From contig CAILAO010000727.1 of NCBI GenBank assembly GCA_903832105.1, forward strand, positions 1 through 12,241: DNA of 12,241 nucleotides, written 5' to 3'. Both the position numbers and the translations under genes were made by a program. This document shows, one piece after another, positions 1-5,600 of the stretch. Every line of letters starts with the position of its first letter. Position 1 is the first letter of the stretch. This stretch comes from an uncultured Pseudomonadota bacterium (lineage in GTDB: Bacteria > Bdellovibrionota_B > Oligoflexia > Oligoflexales > CAILAO01). The notes under the pieces were generated by a model. The model was not told the origin of the DNA, searched no databases, and saw only the letters and a list, made by a program, of their open reading frames with translations.

Positions 1-2
1 AA

Positions 3-179
3 AACAAGTCTGGTGGAAATGCAAGTAAAAAAGTGATTGCAGGAACAGTTTTCAGCCTTCCGGATTCCTGCCTTTCTGATTTTCCGCCCCCTGAAATCCA
101 GATTTCCTGCATGCTGCGTCCTGAAGGCCGGGACTGGAGCCAATTAAAATGCGTTTACCCTGCTCGCTGTCACACGTAG
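3..179 (+). CDS. 3' end of a possible secreted Cys-containing protein (partial)
   Basis: An open frame enters from the left edge and runs 58 codons to a TAG at 177-179. The visible tail contains a Val/Ile/Phe-rich stretch (VIAGTVFSLPDS), a Pro run (FPPPE) and four cysteines in contexts DSC, ISC, LKC and ARC. Such spacing would suit disulfide bonds in an exported protein. The start lies outside the window, so neither length nor family can be judged and I do not recognise it. No hairpin with a T-tract follows. The frame could also be an accidental open stretch; plausible composition is the only support. Confidence 0.4.
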   Translation, partial: NKSGGNASKKVIAGTVFSLPDSCLSDFPPPEIQISCMLRPEGRDWSQLKCVYPARCHT

Positions 180-204
180 CGTTCAGATTTGCATCCATAC
201 TGGG

Positions 205-219
205 TGCCGCGATGCGGCA
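205..219. repeat. Small perfect hairpin (6-bp stem)
   Basis: TGCCGC and GCGGCA flank a GAT loop. There is no T-tract on either side, so it is not a normal intrinsic terminator. It lies between the partial left-edge frame and the caspase-like gene. Its role is unknown and it may be chance. Confidence 0.3.
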
Positions 220-314
220 ACAAGCCAGTCAAACGGGTGTGTGTCTGCAACCCTGGGCCGTGCTATGGTGTCGGTGCAACCCGCTAATAGTCTTGAGAAA
301 CTTTAAGCTGAGGA

Positions 315-343
315 TTCACAGTGCCTACCAAATAGGCTACAAT
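315..343 (+). promoter_or_regulatory. Candidate sigma-70-type promoter of the caspase-like gene
   Basis: A -35 hexamer TTCACA (315-320; 5 of 6 to consensus) is separated by exactly 17 bases from a -10 hexamer TACAAT (338-343; 5 of 6). Transcription would start near 350, giving a leader of about 38 bases before the ATG at 388. The AAGGAG ribosome site at 376-381 falls inside that leader. Confidence 0.55.
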
Positions 344-387
344 AAACTGCGAGGCAATAATAGAAAATCTCAGGGAAGGAGAAATCT

Positions 388-1257
388 ATGATGACACGTA
401 TTCTGGCGATAGCGTCTTTTGTCTTGTTTTTTGGATGCGGCACACAGAATTCTAATTCGGCGCTTAAGGGGCTAGGGGCTTCAGAAAACGGCAAAAACAT
501 CGCGGTGCTTTTTGGGTCTCCGGATTGGCGCGAGGCCGACGACGATCCCGATTCGACAATCCATATTCCTGCTGGACCAGGTCTTCCTGGTGTTGCAACG
601 GATATTAGAGAAATGTCCAAATTGATTTCTGACACTCGGTATAATTTCCACTTTGCTACGGCAAGCAATGATAGGGCAAGAGTTAGAGACATTCTGCAAC
701 TTACGGGTGAAAAGGTCGCCGATGCGGATTCTCTTCTTTGGTTCTTCACAGGACATGGTGGCAGTGGCTTTATGTTTGCCGAGGTGGAAGGTGAAGATGA
801 CGACGGCTCCTACACATTCGCACAAGTTGCGGCTGCGATCAAAAAAGCCAGAGGAGATAGACCGCTGAAAAGGCTTGTTGTTCTTATTGACGCATGTCAT
901 AGCGGCGTGTTTGTCAATGGTGATCAACCGATTGTGGATCAACAAAAATGGGCCGATGAAGCTCTGTATCAACCTCTCATGAAAGCGTATGATCAAAAAC
1001 TCTACGAGCAGGCCTTTGTCATGGCGTCCTCTCTCACGAGTGAAACGTCGATAGATCTGGGGGAGGAAAAGGGTGGGGCATTCACTTATTCACTCAGGAC
1101 GGCGATTAGCGAGCTTCGCACTGGGAATCCTAATGCCACGTTCAAGGATCTTGCAAACTTGACGACTGAGAAAACCAAGAAGATTGGTGGTCATACGCCA
1201 GTATACCGTGCATTTCCAGTCCCGACTGTGATCAATGATTTCCTGTTCATTTATTAA
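388..1257 (+). CDS. Caspase-like (peptidase C14 / metacaspase-type) protein, putative lipoprotein
   Basis: This 289-aa protein has the core of the C14 caspase fold. A beta-strand ends in FFTGHGGSG with the likely catalytic His123, and a second ends in LVVLIDACHSG with the likely nucleophile Cys170. Further on are a typical ASS motif (about 213-215) and GGAFTYSL, common in bacterial caspase-like proteins. C14 enzymes cleave after basic or acidic residues; the specificity here cannot be read. The N-terminus (MMTR, then a hydrophobic run to about residue 15) ends in FFGC, suggesting lipidation at Cys17, although Phe at -3 is not the usual Leu. An acidic insert (about 132-139) sits between His and Cys. 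The start is supported by AAGGAG at 376-381; ATG 391 is an alternative. It stands alone, with its own promoter and convergent to the M23 gene. No adaptor or effector gene is visible beside it. Confidence 0.85.
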   Translation: MMTRILAIASFVLFFGCGTQNSNSALKGLGASENGKNIAVLFGSPDWREADDDPDSTIHIPAGPGLPGVATDIREMSKLISDTRYNFHFATASNDRARVRDILQLTGEKVADADSLLWFFTGHGGSGFMFAEVEGEDDDGSYTFAQVAAAIKKARGDRPLKRLVVLIDACHSGVFVNGDQPIVDQQKWADEALYQPLMKAYDQKLYEQAFVMASSLTSETSIDLGEEKGGAFTYSLRTAISELRTGNPNATFKDLANLTTEKTKKIGGHTPVYRAFPVPTVINDFLFIY

Positions 1258-1303
1258 CATTAGGTACAAATGCGAATTTTTTGCGAGGATGAATCACTAC
1301 AAA

Positions 1304-2545
1304 CTACACTAGAACGATCTTTCGTTTTCTGGGCTTACGTTGAGCGATGCCGAGTAGTGTTCCGAATAGCAAGAAGCTAAACGAGATAGCTGCAAATGGC
1401 AGTGGTCTCTTGAGGGAGATAGGGGTTTTAAAGGGTCGTTCTGTCGATGCATTGTCTGAAAGTGGAACAATGCTGGTGTCTACGGTTTCCTTATCTAAAG
1501 CTTCAGAGGCACGGTCACCACCGACGCCAGCAAAGTCTAAAGCGAATTCTGTTTTTGATTCTGGATATTCAGGAAGGGCTTTCGCTGCAAGTGACAGACT
1601 ATAATTTCGGGGAGCCGAAGATTCTGCCTCTTGCGAAGAGAGATTGGCGACGCGCCAGTCCTTATTAGCCAGGAAGTGCAGAGGATTAGTCCTCTTGTCT
1701 GCAACCCACGCCTCAAAATGCAGGTGGGCGCCAGTCGAGCGGCCGGTATTGCCGACGATGGCAATTTTTTCGCCGCGTGTTACTTTTTGCCCTTTGCGGA
1801 CATTAAACTTCTTTAAGTGACCATATTTTGTTTGTACGCCATAACCATGATCTATAACGACGACGTTGCCAAGATCATCACGACTGTGTTGTGCATAAAG
1901 TACTTCGCCATCACTTGGTGCAATGACTTCGGTTCCTTCTCTTGCTGCTATATCAAGCCCTCTATGCATGACGCGCTCACCAGTGAAAGGGGAACGTCGC
2001 GGTCCAAAATTGCTGCTAATATAGCCTCTTGTTGGCATTGTTGATGGTAGAGCGGACATTAATTTCTCGTGGTTTTCCATCATGAGCGTTAGATTTTGCA
2101 TTTGACGCATTAAAACCGTGGTCCCGAATTGAATCCCATTGACGCGGTCCATGACATTGACAACATTTGATGTGTCGAGATCAGAGGCTTCGGTTGCGAG
2201 ATAATCTTCGATTTCTTCATTTTTGATGCTGGTGGGATCATTTCCCTCTAAAATTTTCGAACTGATGCCTGTCTTTTTCTCGATATCTCCAAGATTATTC
2301 TTGGCCATTTTTTTGAGGACATTGCTATAGGTCCTTAATGAGTCAAGTGATTGTTCGACGTTGGCAAGGCGTTCGTTTGCGATGGTCATTTCGTCCTTGA
2401 GCCTCTCATTTTCGTTTGAGACATAATAAAACGCAAGTCCAGCGCAAATCGCCGCTGATACTATGACCATAAAAAAGTACTGAGGCTTTATAAATGAACC
2501 GATCGATCGTTTGGGTTTTGTCCTAAAGGAATTAGCAAACTTCAT
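1304..2545 (-). CDS. Membrane-anchored M23 (LytM/peptidase_M23) metallopeptidase
   Basis: A 413-aa predicted peptidoglycan endopeptidase, cutting peptide cross-links in the periplasm. Order: basic cytoplasmic start, transmembrane segment (about 23-42), coiled coil (about 43-82), a linker, M23 domain (about 172-292), a Ser/Glu/Asp-rich low-complexity stretch, a second hydrophobic segment (about 381-400) and a Lys/Arg-rich tail. Active-site residues look complete: zinc ligands His194 and Asp198 (MHRGLD) and His276 (HLHFE), with catalytic His243 (YGHL) and His274. It should therefore be an active enzyme rather than a degenerate EnvC/NlpD-type activator. The start has a strong ribosome site (GAGGAGGAACC then ATG). 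The C-terminal membrane segment with basic tail is unusual for the family. The upstream sigma-28-like promoter (2624-2651) suggests co-expression with late flagellar genes. Confidence 0.9.
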   Translation of the reverse strand: MKFANSFRTKPKRSIGSFIKPQYFFMVIVSAAICAGLAFYYVSNENERLKDEMTIANERLANVEQSLDSLRTYSNVLKKMAKNNLGDIEKKTGISSKILEGNDPTSIKNEEIEDYLATEASDLDTSNVVNVMDRVNGIQFGTTVLMRQMQNLTLMMENHEKLMSALPSTMPTRGYISSNFGPRRSPFTGERVMHRGLDIAAREGTEVIAPSDGEVLYAQHSRDDLGNVVVIDHGYGVQTKYGHLKKFNVRKGQKVTRGEKIAIVGNTGRSTGAHLHFEAWVADKRTNPLHFLANKDWRVANLSSQEAESSAPRNYSLSLAAKALPEYPESKTEFALDFAGVGGDRASEALDKETVDTSIVPLSDNASTERPFKTPISLKRPLPFAAISFSFLLFGTLLGIAQRKPRKRKIVLV

Positions 2546-2623
2546 GGTTCCTCCTCTAATTTTTTTGCAGAACTTTCGTCCGCAGTGCTCAAAAAAGAGC
2601 TTGGCGACCTACCTTTAGTGCGC

Positions 2624-2651
2624 TTATCGGCATTTTTAGCCCAAAACTTTA
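2624..2651 (-). promoter_or_regulatory. Sigma-28 (FliA) type promoter of the M23 gene
   Basis: On the minus strand TAAAGTTT (2651-2644) and GCCGATAA (2631-2624) both match the published E. coli FliA consensus halves at all 8 positions. The spacer is 12 bases (2643-2632); the usual E. coli spacer is 11, while Bacillus sigma-D sites tolerate small variation. The orientation is right for the M23 gene, with an expected start near 2615 and a leader of about 70 bases. The gene therefore probably belongs to the flagellar regulon. Confidence 0.7.
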
Positions 2652-2691
2652 GCAAAAATAAAAGATCCTGGATTTATGTAATAGATTTGAT

Positions 2692-2702
2692 AGGTCGCCT
2701 TG
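2692..2702 (+). repeat. AGGTCGCCTTG direct repeat, copy 1
   Basis: This is identical to the copy at 2776-2786. The two start points are 84 bases apart, about eight helical turns. A related inverted copy (GGCGACCT) lies at 2603-2610. It could be a regulator-binding site, but there is no direct evidence. Confidence 0.4.
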
Positions 2703-2775
2703 CATGCGAATGACGGAATTTTCTGAGTCCATGGATCTAAAAGTGAAGTTTTCGCACCTAATTTCGTAGATATTC

Positions 2776-2786
2776 AGGTCGCCTTG
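2776..2786 (+). repeat. AGGTCGCCTTG direct repeat, copy 2
   Basis: An exact 11-base copy of 2692-2702, about 70 bases before the glmU start and just upstream of where its promoter is expected. It may be an operator half of a regulated glmU promoter; this is inferred from position only. Confidence 0.4.
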
Positions 2787-2857
2787 ATGTATGATCGGAC
2801 CCGCTCGGATGTTCTTTTAACGTATTGAAAAATATAGATTTATTGGGGAATTGAGGT

Positions 2858-3682
2858 TTGGAAATAGTAAAAGGAAATGAGTTAGCTTGCATCGTTTTGG
2901 CGGCTGGAAAAGGAACGAGGATGAAAAGCGACCTTCCAAAGGTTCTTCATCACGTAGCTGGCCGTCCGATGTTAGGCCATGTCTTTGAAACTTTGAAGGA
3001 GATTGGCATCACAAAGGTGGCGGTCGTTTTAGGTGAAAATTACCCACAATTTTTTAGCCTATTCGATGAGTATCCTTCCTTTAATATATGCGTTCAGAAG
3101 GCGCAGAATGGTACTGGTGATGCTGTGGCATCTGCGGCCCCCTCTTTTATAGGGATTCACGCCCCTTCTTTTGCTGCGTGCGAACTTGTTAAAGGGGAAC
3201 CATTTAAGGCGCGTTATGTTTTAATCTGTTATGGTGATGTGCCTGCGCTGACAAAGGATATTATCCGACTTTTTGTGCAAGCATCTCTCGATCAAAGAAC
3301 TTCCTTAGCAGTTCTGGGTATGGATATTCCTAATCCAAAGGGTTATGGGCGCATTCTCACCTGTTGTGACTGTGAGGTAGTTGGGATCGTCGAGGACAAG
3401 GACGCCACTCCCGAGCAGAAAAAAATTACAATCTGTAATAGTGGGATTGTTTTTGCGGAGACAGAGTTTCTATTCGAGATGCTGAGTGGACTCACAACGA
3501 ATAATTCCCAGAAAGAATATTATTTGACAGATTGCTTTGAGCTTGCAAAAAAAAGAGGAAAGAGGGCGTTTGTTCATGTGACTCGAGATTGGCAAAGCCT
3601 TTCTGGTATTAATGACCGAGAGCAGCTTGCGGCGGTCGAACGTATGATGATCGAGCGATCCAAAGGAAAAGCTGAGAAGTAA
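2858..3682 (+). CDS. glmU: UDP-GlcNAc pyrophosphorylase, GlmU uridylyltransferase domain only
   Basis: This enzyme converts GlcNAc-1-phosphate and UTP to UDP-GlcNAc, the precursor of peptidoglycan and LPS. The 274-aa product aligns by eye with the N-terminal half of bifunctional GlmU: LAAGKGTRMKSDLPKVL (14-30) binds nucleotide, then QNGTGDA (83-89), YGDVP with metal ligand Asp127, GYGRI (162-166), EDKD (179-182), NSGI (194-197), EYYLTD (220-225) and SGIND with metal ligand Asn252. It stops just after the helix following that motif, where E. coli GlmU (456 aa) enters its left-handed beta-helix acetyltransferase domain. That domain is absent. The start must be TTG: an in-frame stop lies at 2852 and the first ATG is already inside the nucleotide-binding motif. 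GGGG at 2845-2848 may serve as ribosome site. glmS follows after 16 bases, as in E. coli. Confidence 0.92.
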   Translation: MEIVKGNELACIVLAAGKGTRMKSDLPKVLHHVAGRPMLGHVFETLKEIGITKVAVVLGENYPQFFSLFDEYPSFNICVQKAQNGTGDAVASAAPSFIGIHAPSFAACELVKGEPFKARYVLICYGDVPALTKDIIRLFVQASLDQRTSLAVLGMDIPNPKGYGRILTCCDCEVVGIVEDKDATPEQKKITICNSGIVFAETEFLFEMLSGLTTNNSQKEYYLTDCFELAKKRGKRAFVHVTRDWQSLSGINDREQLAAVERMMIERSKGKAEK

Positions 3683-3685
3683 ATC

Positions 3686-3692
3686 AAAGGAG
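3686..3692 (+). promoter_or_regulatory. Ribosome-binding site of glmS
   Basis: AAAGGAG lies six bases before the glmS ATG, within the 16-base gap after glmU. This supports one glmU-glmS transcript with independent strong initiation at glmS. The gap is far too short for a glmS ribozyme. Confidence 0.75.
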
Positions 3693-3698
3693 AATAAC

Positions 3699-5579
3699 AT
3701 GTGCGGCATTATGGGATATATCGGCAATAGACCTTGCGTTAGCTTGATTTTTGAAGGGCTCGAAAAACTTGAATATCGTGGCTATGACTCGGCTGGGATC
3801 GCCGTTTTTGATCATCGGAAGGGCCGTGATAGTGTCCAAGGACCTCAAGCGATCAAACTCATAAAAGCCGAAGGAAAACTGGCCAAGCTAAAGCCTCTTC
3901 TCACGGGACTCCCCGAAGGGGCGACGTGCGGCGTCGGACATACGCGGTGGGCAACACACGGGAAACCTTCAGTTGAAAACGCGCATCCACATGGCGATGA
4001 AGAAATCGTCGTGATCCATAATGGAATCATAGAAAACTACCGAGAACTTAAAAGTGAATTAGCCAAAAAAGGCTACAGTTTTAGGTCCGAAACAGATACT
4101 GAAGTTGTCGTGTATCTGCTCCGCGAAGCGTTAAAGTCAGGGATGGGAACAAAAGACGCAGTTTTCTCACTCATAAGCAAACTTGAAGGAGCATATGCTT
4201 TTGGCATCATGATGGCTAAGGAACCTTCTTCTATTTTTGTTGTTAAGCAGGGGTCGCCCCTCGTGATTGGGCTTGGAGAAGGTGAAAACTTTTTTGCGAG
4301 CGATGCCTTGGCGCTTATTAGTCACACCAAAAAAGTCATATTTTTAGATGATGGTGAGATCGCAAGAATCTCCGCTGATGGTGTAACGTGCTGGAATTTC
4401 GCTGGGGAGGAAAAACCTCCGATTTCCACCCACCTCGATCTTGTGATGGGCAGTATGGAAAAGCAAGGTTATCGGCACTTCATGCTGAAAGAGATTCACG
4501 AACAACCGAGTGTCATAGCTAATACCGTTAGAAGGTTGGTGGATCTTAAAAAAGAAACATTTTGTTTTGACACTCTTGGACTTGAAGAAATGGCTCGCAA
4601 GGTCGATCTTACTCGCATCGAGAGCATTCAAATCGTGGCGTGCGGGACCGCGTATCATGCGGGTTTCATGGCGAAGTATTGTTTGGAGCCCCTTTGCGGA
4701 ATTCCTGTGAACGTGGAGCTAGCAAGCGAATTTCGGTATCGAGCACCCCATCTAACGCCATCCTCATTAGTGATCGCTTTTTCGCAGTCTGGTGAAACAG
4801 CCGATACGCTCGCTTCGGTTAAACATTCTGCGGCGCTTGGCGCAAATATCTTGAGTATTTGTAATGTGAGGCATTCAGCGATACCGAGATCATCACATGC
4901 AACGCTTTATATGGACGCGGGACCTGAAATTGGCGTTGCCTCAACTAAGGCTTTTACCTCGATGCTTTTATGCCTTTACGTTTTTTCGCTCGGATTGGCT
5001 GCAAAACGCGGTCGTCTTGATGAAAGCACGATGAAAGATCGTTTAGAGGAGCTGCGCGTACTTCCGTTTAGAATGGAAAAGGCCGCTATGTTGGGACCTA
5101 GGCTCCGAGAGATTGCTGAGGGATATTATGAGATGGCTAATTGTCTTTATATCGGGCGAGGAACGAGCTTTCCGATCGCGCTCGAAGGGGCGTTGAAGCT
5201 GAAGGAAATTTCATATATTCACGCCGAAGGATATGCCGGTGGAGAACTTAAACATGGTCCAATTGCTCTTGTAGACCGCCACATGCCGGTCATTGCAGTT
5301 GTGCCGAAGGATCAGTATTTTGAGAAGATGCTGTCGAACGTCGAAGAGGTTCGTGCACGAGGCGGACGAGTGATCATGATCACCGACGAAAAAACACTGC
5401 ATGGTGGAGGGCATTATGGCGTTGCAGAACTGGTATCGATACCACATACAGATGAACCGATCTTGCAGGCGATTTTGTCGACAATTCCGCTTCAACTGTT
5501 AGCATACTACGTGGCTGTTCGACGAGGAACTGATGTCGATCAGCCGAGAAACCTCGCAAAGTCGGTGACTGTCGAATAA
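3699..5579 (+). CDS. glmS: Glutamine-fructose-6-phosphate aminotransferase (isomerizing)
   Basis: GlmS makes glucosamine-6-phosphate from fructose-6-phosphate and glutamine, the committed step to UDP-GlcNAc, in the cytoplasm. The 626-aa product (E. coli 609) is complete. The class II glutaminase domain starts with Cys2, the nucleophile exposed after Met removal. It continues with RGYDSAGI (27-34), HTRWATHG with Arg83, NAHPH (94-98), HNGIIENY with Asn108-Gly109 and SETDTEVV. Two SIS sugar-isomerase domains follow, showing CGTAYHAG, SEFRYR, SQSGETADT, the STKAFTSM loop and LKLKEISYIHAEGY with GELKHGPIAL. The C-terminus ends in the conserved QPRNLAKSVTVE. A modest insertion in the glutaminase domain (about 39-55) explains part of the extra length. 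It is co-transcribed with glmU and probably the helicase gene 21 bases downstream. Confidence 0.97.
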   Translation: MCGIMGYIGNRPCVSLIFEGLEKLEYRGYDSAGIAVFDHRKGRDSVQGPQAIKLIKAEGKLAKLKPLLTGLPEGATCGVGHTRWATHGKPSVENAHPHGDEEIVVIHNGIIENYRELKSELAKKGYSFRSETDTEVVVYLLREALKSGMGTKDAVFSLISKLEGAYAFGIMMAKEPSSIFVVKQGSPLVIGLGEGENFFASDALALISHTKKVIFLDDGEIARISADGVTCWNFAGEEKPPISTHLDLVMGSMEKQGYRHFMLKEIHEQPSVIANTVRRLVDLKKETFCFDTLGLEEMARKVDLTRIESIQIVACGTAYHAGFMAKYCLEPLCGIPVNVELASEFRYRAPHLTPSSLVIAFSQSGETADTLASVKHSAALGANILSICNVRHSAIPRSSHATLYMDAGPEIGVASTKAFTSMLLCLYVFSLGLAAKRGRLDESTMKDRLEELRVLPFRMEKAAMLGPRLREIAEGYYEMANCLYIGRGTSFPIALEGALKLKEISYIHAEGYAGGELKHGPIALVDRHMPVIAVVPKDQYFEKMLSNVEEVRARGGRVIMITDEKTLHGGGHYGVAELVSIPHTDEPILQAILSTIPLQLLAYYVAVRRGTDVDQPRNLAKSVTVE

Positions 5580-5600
5580 ATATTGCAACATCGAGGAACT

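Larger units (their letters stand above)
2546..2857. other. Divergent intergenic region between the M23 gene and glmU
   Basis: This 312-base gap carries the sigma-28-like site for the M23 gene, a weak -10-like TATAGA at 2833-2838 facing glmU without a convincing -35, and three copies of the core AGGTCGCC (see the repeat entries). A short GCTC/GAGC hairpin with an A6 loop lies at 2587-2600. No coding frame in it looks real. Confidence 0.6.

Noticed and set aside
241..282. Repeated GTGTC...TGCAACCC words, considered as part of an RNA gene
   Set aside because: No cloverleaf or long stem forms around them by eye; probably chance.
149..391. 80-aa open frame on the plus strand before the caspase-like gene
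   Set aside because: It runs through the promoter and ribosome site of the caspase-like gene, has no good ribosome site and no recognisable content.
303..996. Two long minus-strand frames over the caspase-like gene
   Set aside because: They are antisense to a gene with clear catalytic motifs; their sequences show no domain and no initiation signal.
1258..1303. Terminator between the convergent caspase-like and M23 genes
   Set aside because: There is only a T6 run with no convincing stem; the two transcripts may overlap here.
3683..3698. glmS ribozyme or riboswitch upstream of glmS
   Set aside because: Only 16 bases separate glmU and glmS, too few for the ribozyme.
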